This document shows positions 29,876-41,760 of a DNA stretch of 64,000 nt, piece after piece; the stretch's first letter is position 1; every line of letters starts with the position of its first letter. Below the pieces are notes generated by a model. That model was given only the letters and a program-made list of their open reading frames with translations, ran no database searches and was not told where the DNA came from. The translations under genes were made by a program, and so were the position numbers. Location: contig CAJQUW010007301.1 in NCBI GenBank assembly GCA_907163375.1, positions 82,026 to 146,025 of the forward strand, in the 5' to 3' direction. The DNA comes from Prostheceraeus crozeri. Its lineage: Eukaryota; Platyhelminthes; Polycladida; Euryleptidae.

Positions 29876-31200
29876 ATGAATTCTACAAATTCCGAAAATT
29901 TAATTAAATTAAAAATTGCTAATTTAGATTTATTAAATTATCTATTAAACAAAAATAAAAACTCAAATTGTAAAATTTATGAAGGTAACGACATACAAAA
30001 AACATTAGAAAACTTTCCTGGATTTATTTGGAGTAAATATTCGAAAGAAAAACATCTTCCTGGTCATTCATATACCGGTCCAGGAACTCGATTAGATATA
30101 AGACTAGATGAGAATAATAATCCAAAACCAGGTGAAGAACCAATAAATAGAGTAGATGCCGCAGCTTACAGGCATGATTTGGCTTATCGAAATCATGATC
30201 TAAGTTCTCGACATGCAGCTGATAAGAAGATGATTCAAGAATTAGATAGTATTCAAAATCCTACATTTAGAGAAAAAATTGAAAGAATGTTTGTTAAGAA
30301 AGCTTTACAAGCTAAAATATTATTCGGTCAAGGTCTAAATGAAACGACAGCAAAGCTGTCTGAGAGCAACGCTCGAACTCATGCCTCCGAAATGTCGAAT
30401 GACCCAAGCCGCTACGCGTCTGAAATTCATAAAGAATACAGAAGGCCTAAATATTTATTGAAAGTAAAAGTATTTAATAGAGATGATATTTGGAGTGCTG
30501 ATCTTATTCATATGCCGAATGAAAAAGATTATAAATACGCATTGACCGTTATAGATTTATATACACGATATGCTTGGGTAAAGCCTTTAAAAAATAAAAG
30601 TGGTCTATCAGTTAAATATGCGTTTGAAGAAATCTTTAAAGAAAGTAATAGAAAGCCAAGGAAATTGTTTGTTGATAAAGGATCGGAATTTTATAACCGA
30701 AACGTTCAGCCACTATTTGAAACTGTTTATTCAACTGAAAATGCAGGGAAGGCCGTAGTGATAGAAAGATTCAATAGATCATTAAAAAATAAATTATTCA
30801 AGAAATTTACTGAGCAAAGAAATCAAAAATGGTTGAAGATATTACCAGGATTGTAGAACAGTACAATAATAAAGTTCATACAGGTATTGAAGAAACTCCA
30901 AAGAATGCTTCTGACGACCCTGATTTAATACGAAAGAAAATATTCGAGAATAATTATTCGAATGAGAGTAATCCGAATTTGCAGAAACTTAAGCCGAAAT
31001 TTAAAATTGGTGATAGAGTTAGAATATTTAAGTATAAGAATAAATTTGAAAAGGGCTTTGTTGGATACTGGACGAAACAGATATTTGAAGTTTGTAAAAT
31101 AAACCAAACTTATCCGATTACTTACGAAATCAAAGATTTAGATGATGAAAATATCAGAGGCCGATTTTATCAAAATGAATTACAACGAACTGATTTTTAA
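29876..31200 (+). pseudogene. Parvovirus-type phospholipase A2 domain joined to a retroviral-type integrase, Polinton (broken)
   Basis: One open frame from the ATG at 29876 to 30856 contains two unlike domains. Residues 61-120 match the VP1-type phospholipase A2 of parvoviruses: calcium loop LPGHSYTGPG (61-70), then VDAAAYRHDLAY with the His-Asp pair at 100-101, and a helix ADKKMIQEL. Residues 195-315 are the rve integrase core: WSADLIH (Asp209), YALTVIDLYTRYAWV, KLFVDKGSEFYN (Asp267) and VVIERFNRSLKNKLF (Glu297). A following frame (30829-31200) has the C-terminal part with FKIGDRVRIFKY and RFYQNELQRTDF, as in Polinton integrases. A GC-rich double hairpin sits between the two domains. The region is broken about once. 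The integrase inserts the element; the lipase would breach membranes during entry. Confidence 0.8.
30346..30374 (+). repeat. Double-hairpin element at the PLA2/integrase junction
   Basis: GACAGC-aaa-GCTGTC (30346-30360), then GAGC-aac-GCTC (30364-30374). A GC-rich stretch continues to about 30412. In-frame, it encodes TAKLSESNARTHASE, unlike the AT-rich coding around it. Confidence 0.8.
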
Positions 31201-31228
31201 TTATCATTATTATTGGAACTAACGTTTC

Positions 31229-31274
31229 GGGAATGAAATTCCCTTGTTAGGCGTAGCCATTGAACCTACGGTTC
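31229..31274 (-). repeat. Triple-hairpin element between convergent integrase and protease genes
   Basis: GGGAAT-gaa-ATTCCC (31229-31243), GGC-gta-GCC (31250-31258), GAACC-tac-GGTTC (31262-31274). The protease stop codon (31266-31268) lies in the third hairpin. A version is kept in the second Polinton at about 63945-63998. Confidence 0.85.
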
Positions 31275-31694
31275 GTTCAATTCTAACATAATATCAAGAA
31301 ATGGTACTCCTTTTTGTAATTTAAATAAAACATAAAGACATAATTGCCCACAGTAAGTAGTTCCTGGTTTTTGAATTTGAAACGTATTATAAGTTCCATT
31401 TCCAAGTAATTTTTTAACTTCATTTGTAGGTGGAAGTCCATAAGAGTCAAAATAATAATTATCTTTATTTTTATTAGACGTACCTGCAGACCAATGTACA
31501 CCTTTTTGATCTGACGTATGAAGATTTGTTATGAAATTTATAGTTATTGTTGGCTTATTTTTAATCAATTGCAATTCGCCTCTCATCAATATGTGAAAAT
31601 TTTTTATTCCCAATTGATTTGCGATTTTCTTTAGATCAAAATTCGTTGTTGTTTGTGTTCCATATAATTTTAAAAAATCATTTATGTTGATCAT
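31266..31694 (-). CDS. Adenovirus-type cysteine protease, Polinton (frame looks whole)
   Basis: 142 aa. Catalytic pattern of the C5/Ulp1-like fold: His67 in GVHWSAG, Asp83 in YYFDSYGLPP, Gln108 and Cys115 in QKPGTTYCGQLCLYVL. The Gln-to-Cys spacing of seven matches adenain. Length is close to other Polinton proteases, which are shorter than adenain. The enzyme would cut capsid precursors during maturation. It is the last gene before the right terminal repeat and convergent with the integrase. Its N-terminus (DFLKLYGTQTTTNFDLKKI) is echoed in the gene region at 16773. The start codon context is tcaATGatc-like; a Met one or two codons later is also possible. Confidence 0.88.
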   Translation of the reverse strand: MININDFLKLYGTQTTTNFDLKKIANQLGIKNFHILMRGELQLIKNKPTITINFITNLHTSDQKGVHWSAGTSNKNKDNYYFDSYGLPPTNEVKKLLGNGTYNTFQIQKPGTTYCGQLCLYVLFKLQKGVPFLDIMLELNEP

Positions 31695-31849
31695 TTTATA
31701 ATAGAAAAATTTCTTAAGGGACCCCTATAAGTTAGAAGAAAGGGGGTAGTACAACTACGTTCATATGATATAGAAGGATATATTCTTGCGGTTTCTTCCA
31801 CTTTTGTTTCTTCCACTTTTAAAGAAATATTATTAGACACATGATATAT

Positions 31850-32389
31850 TTTAAAAACCTGAAAAACGTCTAAACTCATAAATTTGAAATTCTCAACTTT
31901 TATGATTTTCGGTGTCCTGGAACGGTCATGATTTTAGCAATAAAAAATGTCATAATCACAAATTTGAGTTTCTTAACTTTTATGATTTTCGGTGTCCTAG
32001 AACGGTCATGATTTTGGGAGTAAAAATTGTAATTCTCAAATTTTGAGATTTTGAAAAATTTGAAAAATTGGGTATTTTTAAAAACGCCTAAATTTATGAA
32101 TTTAGGTCTTCATAACCTGAAAAAGGGTTCAAATTCATGAATTTATGTCGTTTTTAAAAATACCATTTTTTGAAAAAATGGTACTTTTTGAATGGACTAA
32201 ATTCATGTATGTAAGTCTTAAAAACCTGGTCTTAAAAAGCAACGGCAATTGCTTTTTGAATGGACTAAATTCATGTATTTAGGTCTTAAAAACCTGATAA
32301 AGGGTTCAAATTCATGAATTTATGTCGTTTTTAAAGATACTATTTTTTTGAATTTTATGGTGTCCTGGAACGGTCTTTTGCCCATTACT
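31850..32389 (-). repeat. Polinton right terminal inverted repeat
   Basis: About 540 bp, reverse complement of parts of 9016-10027, with a single copy of the 110-bp unit and about two of the 80-bp unit. A 62-codon frame at 31691-31879 crosses its inner edge and contains VEETARIYPS, a phrase shared with the gene at 16949. The frame itself is too weak to call a gene. Confidence 0.85.
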
Positions 32390-32395
32390 TACCTG
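32390..32395 (+). repeat. Target site duplication, right copy (tacctg)
   Basis: Matches 9010-9015; the array unit resumes with aaccctgacatg exactly as in uninterrupted units. Confidence 0.9.
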
Positions 32396-33168
32396 AACCC
32401 TGACATGAAGGATTTGTCCCTTGGATACTCAGTTGGCATACAAGGTACAGCTGTGATCATTAACTTCGTGGGATTGTTGTTTACAGACAAATGACGGGCA
32501 GCTAGTTGTCTAATTCTGAGGCAGTAAATGTTCTACAAGTCAGATAAGAGGAATATTCCTAACTCAGCGCTTTTGAGTAATGAATGAGGCTGTCCTTTGG
32601 AGCAAGAGAAGATCGTTAACGATGCAACACTCCCGGGCGTCAACAACAGAAATGTGGGGGGAAAGAATAGAAGTAGCCTACTTACTTCACAAATTAGTAC
32701 GTAAGAGAGGAAATCATTCAATTTCACAAATCCTTCTCGTCTTCACATTCTCGAACTCTCCTTCATTCTGAAATTCTTGTATTAAGACAATCACACCTGA
32801 CTCAACATCACACTGATCAACAAACATTCAAACAGCATCACTGAAATCACACACCATCCATGTGATGCCATTTTAAAAGAATAAGATTGGAAGCGGTTCT
32901 GGCTTGACCCTTGATTTACACAATGGGCCAGCTGCCTGCATATTGCCACTAGCTATTCGCGATAAGAGAAATCCAACGAGCTATTTCGCATACCACCCTT
33001 CTCATTTCATGGAACACGGCAAGCTACTGAACCGATTTCATGCATAGGCCTGTCATCAATGTCGATGACACAGTCTGCCTACATGTATTGCTTCAGACAC
33101 CACCAACATGAAAGCAATTGCCAATTCACTGACGATTGAAACAGCTACAACTTCCATTGCAATGTCAA

Positions 33169-33239
33169 GCGTCGGTGGTTCAGTGGTAGAATGCTCGCCT
33201 GCCACGCGGGCGACCCGGGTTCGATTCCCGGCCGACGCA
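33169..33239 (+). tRNA. tRNA-Gly (GCC), left arm unit 1
   Basis: Same 71-nt sequence as at 6335; TTTT follows after cac. Confidence 0.97.
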
Positions 33240-34858
33240 CACTTTTGCCATTTAGAAAACAAATTCTTTTCATATTCATCCAAATCAACACTGCACCACT
33301 GCTGCTGTTGCACAATCCTTTTACCTTCATTGCCGTCTCTAAAGCATCCCCTCTTCCTATTGACCTATTGGCTTTCCATTACTAGATGTCTATAACTTTC
33401 TCATTTTACAATCCGATTTCTATCTCAGCTTCCAAACTGATCAAAAACATCATGAACGGCTATGCCTATCTACACTCAATACACCAGGCCGCTCAACATT
33501 CATTCTCACACAACCATTCGCATTTGACAGTTTTGTTGATTTTTATTCCATACTTGATTTCAAGCATTAGCCCAAAACAAACCGACACGATGTCTTCTTC
33601 CCTGAGCTTCTGATGCATGATGGAAAGAGCTCGAGGCCTTTCCTTCCTGTTGTCTTTCATTTGTCCGTCCTTGGATTTCATCCTCTCAGCCACAAATCAC
33701 TGACTCACACGATTCAAGCATGAAATCAACTTCTCCAAATACACCGATTATATATCACATCACTCGCTTATGCATACAACTCATCTTTTCAACGCAAAAG
33801 CTATGCAACATGCAACAAATCAATACACCCAACTACCCCACTCAACAACAACAACACCTTCCCACAGCCGCATACTGTTCAAAACAAACTCCAACATGCA
33901 TTCTCATAGAAAAAGCCCTGACTATCTATGGCAATATTAATTTCTATGTGGTTTCCAGAGATAGTTCACGGTACTTATATTCTTCTCCCCCACCCCCACC
34001 CACGCCACATTGTCCAACTTTTCCAAATTGATCAGATTTCATCAAACTTAGTCACATTGGATTTATAACAGACTTCATTTGTCACTGAGTGACAGCACAA
34101 CACCACTCAGAAGTCTTACCTGAACCCTGACATGAAGGATTCGTCCCTTGGATACTCAGTTGGCATACAAGGTACAGCTGTGATCATTAACTTCGTGGGA
34201 TTGTTGTTTACAGACAAATGACGGGCAGCTAGTTGTCTAATTCTGAGGCAGTAAATGTTCTACAAGTCAGATAAGAGGAATATTCCTAACTCAGCGCTTT
34301 TGAGTAATGAATGAGGCTGTCCTTTGGAGCAAGAGAAGATCGTTAACGATGCAACACTCCCGGGCGTCAACATCAGAAATGTGGGGGGAAAGAATAGAAG
34401 TAGCCTACTTACTTCACAAATCCTTCTCGTCTTCACATTCTCGAACTCTCCTTCATTCTGAAATTCTTGTATTAAGACAATCACACCTGACTCAACATCA
34501 CACTGATCAACAAACATTCAAACAGCATCACTGAAATCACACACCATTCATGTGATGCCATTTTAAAAGAATAAGATTGGAAGCGGTTCTGGCTTGACCC
34601 TTGATTTACACAATGGGCCAGCTGCCTGCATATTGCCACTAGCTATTCGCGATAAGAGAAATCCAACGAGCTATTTCGCATACCACCCTTCTCATTTCAT
34701 GGAACACGGCAAGCTACTGAACCGATTTCATGCACAGGCCTGTCATCAATGTCGATGACACAGTCTGCCTACATGTATTGCTTCAGACACCACCAACATG
34801 AAAGCAATTGCCAATTCACTGACGATTGAAACAGCTACAACTTCCATTGCAATGTCAA

Positions 34859-34929
34859 GCGTCGGTGGTTCAGTGGTAGAATGCTCGCCTGCCACGCGGG
34901 CGACCCGGGTTCGATTCCCGGCCGACGCA
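34859..34929 (+). tRNA. tRNA-Gly (GCC), left arm unit 2
   Basis: Unchanged tRNA. The unit has lost one base in the c-run after the tRNA (gcatccctctt). Confidence 0.97.
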
Positions 34930-36584
34930 CACTTTTGCCATTTAGAAAACAAATTCTTTTCATATTCATCCAAATCAACACTGCACCACTGCTGCTGTTG
35001 CACAATCCTTTTACCTTCATTGCCGTCTCTAAAGCATCCCTCTTCCTATTGACCTATTGGCTTTCCATTACTAGATGTCTATAACTTTCTCATTTTACAA
35101 TCCGATTTCTATCTCAGCTTCCAAACTGATCAAAAACATCATGAACGGCTATGCCTATCTACACTCAATACACCAGGCCGCTCAACATTCATTCTCACAC
35201 AACCATTCGCATTTGACAGTTTTGTTGATTTTTATTCCATACTTGATTTCAAGCATTAGCCCAAAACAAACCGACACGATGTCTTCTTCCCTGAGCTTCT
35301 GATGCATGATGGAAAGAGCTCGAGGCCTTTCCTTCCTGTTGTCTTTCATTTGTCCGTCCTTGGATTTCATCCTCTCAGCCACAAATCACTGACTCACACG
35401 ATTCAAGCATGAAATCAACTTCTCCAAATACACCGATTATATATCACATCACTCGCTTATGCATACAACTCATCTTTTCAACGCAAAAGCTATGCAACAT
35501 GCAACAAATCAATACACCCAACTACCCCACTCAACAACAACAACACCTTCCCACAGCCGCATACTGTTCAAAACAAACTCCAACATGCATTCTCATAGAA
35601 AAAGCCCTGACTATCTATGGCAATATTAATTTCTATGTGGTTTCCAGAGATAGTTCACGGTACTTATATTCTTCTCCCCCACCCCCACCCACGCCACATT
35701 GTCCAACTTTTCCAAATTGATCAGATTTCATCAAACTTAGTCACATTGGATTTATAACAGACTTCATTTGTCACTGAGTGACAGCACAACACCACTCAGA
35801 AGTCTTACCTGAACCCTGACATGAAGGATTCGTCCCTTGGATACTCAGTTGGCATACAAGGTACAGCTGTGATCATTAACTTCGTGGGATTGTTGTTTAC
35901 AGACAAATGACGGGCAGCTAGTTGTCTAATTCTGAGGCTGTAAATGTTCTACAAGTCAGATAAGAGGAATATTCCTAACTCAGCGCTTTTGAGTAATGAA
36001 TGAGGCTGTCCTTTGGAGCAAGAGAAGATCGTTAACGATGCAACACTCCCGGGCGTCAACAACAGAAATGTGGGGGGAAAGAATAGAAGTAGCCTACTTA
36101 CTTCACAAATTAGTACGTAAGAGAGGAAATCATTCAATTTCACAAATCCTTCTCGTCTTCACATTCTCGAACTCTCCTTCATTCTGAAATTCTTGTATTA
36201 AGACAATCACACCTGACTCAACATCACACTGATCAACAAACATTCAAACAGCATCACTGAAATCACACACCATTCATGTGATGCCATTTCAAAAGAATAA
36301 GATTGGAAGCGGTTCTGGCTTGATCCTTGATTTACACAATGGGCCAGCTGCCTGCATATTGCCACTAGCTACTCGCGATAAGAGAAATGCAACGAGCTAT
36401 TTCGCATACCACCCTTCTCATTTCATGGAACACGGCAAGCTACTGAACCGATTTCATGCATAGGCCTGTCATCAATGTCGATGACACAGTCTGCCTACAT
36501 GTATTGCTTCAGACACCACCAACATGAAAGCAATTGCCAATTCACTGACGATTGAAACAGCTACAACTTCCATTGCAATGTCAA

Positions 36585-36655
36585 GCGTCGGTGGTTCAGT
36601 GGTAGAATGCTCGCCTGCCACGCGGGCGACCCGGGTTCGATTCCCGGCCGACGCA
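36585..36655 (+). tRNA. tRNA-Gly (GCC), left arm unit 3
   Basis: Unchanged tRNA; 1726 bp from the previous copy, with the 37-bp segment present in the gap. Confidence 0.97.
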
Positions 36656-38273
36656 CACTTTTGCCATTTAGAAAACAAATTCTTTTCATATTCATCCAAA
36701 TCAACACTGCACCACTGCTGCTGTTGCACAATCCTTTTACCTTCATTGCCGTCTCTAAAGCATCCCCTCTTCCTATTGACCTATTGGCTTTCCATTACTA
36801 GATGTCTATAACTTTCTCATTTTACAATCCGATTTCTATCTCAGCTTCCAAACTGATCAAAAACATCATGAACGGCTATGCCTATCTACACTCAATACAC
36901 CAGGCCGCTCAACATTCATTCTCACACAACCATTCGCATTTGACAGTTTTGTTGATTTTTATTCCATACTTGATTTCAAGCATTAGCCCAAAACAAACCG
37001 ACACGATGTCTTCTTCCCTGAGCTTCTGATGCATGATGGAAAGAGCTCGAGGCCTTTCCTTCCTGTTGTCTTTCATTTGTCCGTCCTTGGATTTCATCCT
37101 CTCAGCCACAAATCACTGACTCACACGATTCAAGCATGAAATCAACTTCTCCAAATACACCGATTATATATCACATCACTCGCTTATGCATACAACTCAT
37201 CTTTTCAACGCAAAAGCTATGCAACATGCAACAAATCAATACACCCAACTACCCCACTCAACAACAACAACACCTTCCCACAGCCGCATACTGTTCAAAA
37301 CAAACTCCAACATGCATTCTCATAGAAAAAGCCCTGACTATCTATGGCAATATTAATTTCTATGTGGTTTCCAGAGATAGTTCACGGTACTTATATTCTT
37401 CTCCCCCACCCCCACCCACGCCACATTGTCCAACTTTTCCAAATTGATCAGATTTCATCAAACTTAGTCACATTGGATTTATAACAGACTTCATTTGTCA
37501 CTGAGTGACAGCACAACACCACTCAGAAGTCTTACCTGAACCCTGACATGAAGGATTCGTACCTTGGATACTCAGTTGGCATACAAGGTACAGCTGTGAT
37601 CATTAACTTCGTGGGATTGTTGTTTACAGACAAATGACGGGCAGCTAGTTGTCTAATTCTGAGGCTGTAAATGTTCTACAAGTCAGATAAGAGGAATATT
37701 CCTAACTCAGCGCTTTTGAGTAATGAATGAGGCTGTCCTTTGGAGCAAGAGAAGATCGTTAACGATGCAACACTCCCGGGCGTCAACAACAGAAATGTGG
37801 GGGGAAAGAATAGAAGTAGCCTACTTACTTCACAAATCCTTCTGTCTTCACATTCTCGAACTCTCCCTCATTCTGAAATTCTTGTATTAAGACAATCACA
37901 CCTGACTCAACATCACACTGATCAACAAACATTCAAACAGCATCACTGAAATCACACACCAGTCATGTGATGCCATTTCAAAAGAATAAGATTGGAAGCG
38001 GTTCTGGCTTGATCCTTGATTTACACAATGGGCCAGCTGCCTGCATATTGCCACTAGCTATTCGCGATAAGAGAAATCCAACGAGCTATTTCGCATACCA
38101 CCCTTCTCATTTCATGGAACACGGCAAGCTACTGAACCGATTTCATGCATAGGCCTGTCATCAATGTCGATGACACAGTCTGCCTACATGTATTGCTTCA
38201 GACACCACCAACATGAAAGCAATTGCCAATTCACTGACGATTGAAACAGCTACAACTTCCGTTGCAATGTCAA

Positions 38274-38344
38274 GCGTCGGTGGTTCAGTGGTAGAATGCT
38301 CGCCTGCCACGCGGGCGACCCGGGTTCGATTCCCGGCCGACGCA
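38274..38344 (+). tRNA. tRNA-Gly (GCC), left arm unit 4
   Basis: Unchanged tRNA; 5' flank of the g type (cttccgttgc), short spacing of 1689 bp. Confidence 0.97.
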
Positions 38345-40000
38345 CACTTTTGCCATTTAGAAAACAAATTCTTTTCATATTCATCCAAATCAACACTGCA
38401 CCACTGCTGCTGTTGCACAATCCTTTTACCTTCATTGCCGTCTCTAAAGCATCTCCTCTTCCTATTGACCTATTGGCTTTCCATTACTAGATGTCTATAA
38501 CTTTCTCATTTTACAATCCGATTTCTATCTCAGCTTCCAAACTGATCAAAAACATCATGAACGGCTATGCCTATCTACACTCAATACACCAGGCCGCTCA
38601 ACATTCATTCTCACACAACCATTCGCATTTGACAGTTTTGTTGATTTTTATTCCATACTTGATTTCAAGCATTAGCCCAAAACAAACCGACACGATGTCT
38701 TCTTCCCTGAGCTTCTGATGCATGATGGAAAGAGCTCGAGGCCTTTCCTTCCTGTTGTCTTTCATTTGTCCGTCCTTGGATTTCATCCTCTCAGCCACAA
38801 ATCACTGACTCACACGATTCAAGCATGAAATCAACTTCTCCAAATACACCGATTATATATCACATCACTCGCTTATGCATACAACTCATCTTTTCAACGC
38901 AAAAGCTATGCAACATGCAACAAATCAATACACCCAACTACCCCACTCAACAACAACAACACCTTCCCACAGCCGCATACTGTTCAAAACAAACTCCAAC
39001 ATGCATTCTCATAGAAAAAGCCCTGACTATCTATGGCAATATTAATTTCTATGTGGTTTCCAGAGATAGTTCACGGTACTTATATTCTTCTCCCCCACCC
39101 CCACCCACGCCACATTGTCCAACTTTTCCAAATTGATCAGATTTCATCAAACTTAGTCACATTGGATTTATAACAGACTTCATTTGTCACTGAGTGACAG
39201 CACAACACCACTCAGAAGTCTTACCTGAACCCTGACATGAAGGATTCGTCCCTTGGATACTCAGTTGGCATACAAGGTACAGCTGTGATCATTAACTTCG
39301 TGGGATTGTTGTTTACAGACAAATGACGGGCAGCTAGTTGTCTAATTCTGAGGCTGTAAATGTTCTACAAGTCAGATAAGAGGAATATTCCTAACTCAGC
39401 GCTTTTGAGTAATGAATGAGGCTGTCCTTTGGAGCAAGAGAAGATCGTTAACGATGCAACACTCCCGGGCGTCAACAACAGAAATGTGGGGGGAAAGAAT
39501 AGAAGTAGCCTACTTACTTCACAAATTAGTACGTAAGAGAGGAAATCATTCAATTTCACAAATCCTTCTCGTCTTCACATTCTCGAACTCTCCTTCATTC
39601 TGAAATTCTTGTATTAAGACAATCACACCTGACTCAACATCACACTGATCAACAAACATTCAAACAGCATCACTGAAATCACACACCATTCATGTGATGC
39701 CATTTCAAAAGAATAAGATTGGAAGCGGTTCTGGCTTGATCCTTGATTTACACAATGGGCCAGCTGCCTGCATATTGCCACTAGCTACTCGCGATAAGAG
39801 AAATGCAACGAGCTATTTCGCATACCACCCTTCTCATTTCATGGAACACGGCAAGCTACTGAACCGATTTCATGCATAGGCCTGTCATCAATGTCGATGA
39901 CACAGTCTGCCTACATGTATTGCTTCAGACACCACCAACATGAAAGCAATTGCCAATTCACTGACGATTGAAACAGCTACAACTTCCGTTGCAATGTCAA

Positions 40001-40071
40001 GCGTCGGTGGTTCAGTGGTAGAATGCTCGCCTGCCACGCGGGCGACCCGGGTTCGATTCCCGGCCGACGCA
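40001..40071 (+). tRNA. tRNA-Gly (GCC), left arm unit 5
   Basis: Unchanged tRNA; g-type 5' flank, long spacing of 1727 bp. Confidence 0.97.
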
Positions 40072-41689
40072 CACTTTTGCCATTTAGAAAACAAATTCTT
40101 TTCATATTCATCCAAATCAACACTGCACCACTGCTGCTGTTGCACAATCCTTTTACCTTCATTGCCGTCTCTAAAGCATCTCCTCTTCCTATTGACCTAT
40201 TGGCTTTCCATTACTAGATGTCTATAACTTTCTCATTTTACAATCCGATTTCTATCTCAGCTTCCAAACTGATCAAAAACATCATGAACGGCTATGCCTA
40301 TCTACACTCAATACACCAGGCCGCTCAACATTCATTCTCACACAACCATTCGCATTTGACAGTTTTGTTGATTTTTATTCCATACTTGATTTCAAGCATT
40401 AGCCCAAAACAAACCGACACGATGTCTTCTTCCCTGAGCTTCTGATGCATGATGGAAAGAGCTCGAGGCCTTTCCTTCCTGTTGTCTTTCATTTGTCCGT
40501 CCTTGGATTTCATCCTCTCAGCCACAAATCACTGACTCACACGATTCAAGCATGAAATCAACTTCTCCAAATACACCGATTATATATCACATCACTCGCT
40601 TATGCATACAACTCATCTTTTCAACGCAAAAGCTATGCAACATGCAACAAATCAATACACCCAACTACCCCACTCAACAACAACAACACCTTCCCACAGC
40701 CGCATACTGTTCAAAACAAACTCCAACATGCATTCTCATAGAAAAAGCCCTGACTATCTATGGCAATATTAATTTCTATGTGGTTTCCAGAGATAGTTCA
40801 CGGTACTTATATTCTTCTCCCCCACCCCCACCCACGCCACATTGTCCAACTTTTCCAAATTGATCAGATTTCATCAAACTTAGTCACATTGGATTTATAA
40901 CAGACTTCATTTGTCACTGAGTGACAGCACAACACCACTCAGAAGTCTTACCTGAACCCTGACATGAAGGATTCGTACCTTGGATACTCAGTTGGCATAC
41001 AAGGTACAGCTGTGATCATTAACTTCGTGGGATTGTTGTTTACAGACAAATGACGGGCAGCTAGTTGTCTAATTCTGAGGCTGTAAATGTTCTACAAGTC
41101 AGATAAGAGGAATATTCCTAACTCAGCGCTTTTGAGTAATGAATGAGGCTGTCCTTTGGAGCAAGAGAAGATCGTTAACGATGCAACACTCCCGGGCGTC
41201 AACAACAGAAATGTGGGGGGAAAGAATAGAAGTAGCCTACTTACTTCACAAATCCTTCTGTCTTCACATTCTCGAACTCTCCCTCATTCTGAAATTCTTG
41301 TATTAAGACAATCACACCTGACTCAACATCACACTGATCAACAAACATTCAAACAGCATCACTGAAATCACACACCAGTCATGTGATGCCATTTCAAAAG
41401 AATAAGATTGGAAGCGGTTCTGGCTTGATCCTTGATTTACACAATGGGCCAGCTGCCTGCATATTGCCACTAGCTATTCGCGATAAGAGAAATCCAACGA
41501 GCTATTTCGCATACCACCCTTCTCATTTCATGGAACACGGCAAGCTACTGAACCGATTTCATGCATAGGCCTGTCATCAATGTCGATGACACAGTCTGCC
41601 TACATGTATTGCTTCAGACACCACCAACATGAAAGCAATTGCCAATTCACTGACGATTGAAACAGCTACAACTTCCGTTGCAATGTCAA

Positions 41690-41760
41690 GCGTCGGTGGT
41701 TCAGTGGTAGAATGCTCGCCTGCCACGCGGGCGACCCGGGTTCGATTCCCGGCCGACGCA
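41690..41760 (+). tRNA. tRNA-Gly (GCC), left arm unit 6
   Basis: Unchanged tRNA; g-type 5' flank, short spacing. Downstream marker gagcccgag at about 42150. Confidence 0.97.

Larger units (their letters stand above)
9016..32389. mobile_element. Polinton/Maverick, 23.4 kb, fossil with several broken genes, target duplication tacctg
   Basis: Both ends are clear. The left end begins agtaatgggcaaaagaccg at 9016; the right end is its exact reverse complement, ending at 32389. Flanking 6-bp copies tacctg stand at 9010-9015 and 32390-32395, and the array unit continues across them. 5'-AG ends and 6-bp duplications are the hallmark of Polintons. The genes fit too: protein-primed DNA polymerase B, FtsK-type packaging ATPase, penton-like and major capsid proteins, adenovirus-type protease and retroviral-type integrase. 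About half of the core genes are broken, while the capsid protein and protease frames look whole. A 5.25-kb LINE is nested inside; without it the element would be about 18.1 kb, within the usual 15-20 kb. The clean ends and duplications suggest a fairly young but already dead copy. Confidence 0.95.
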
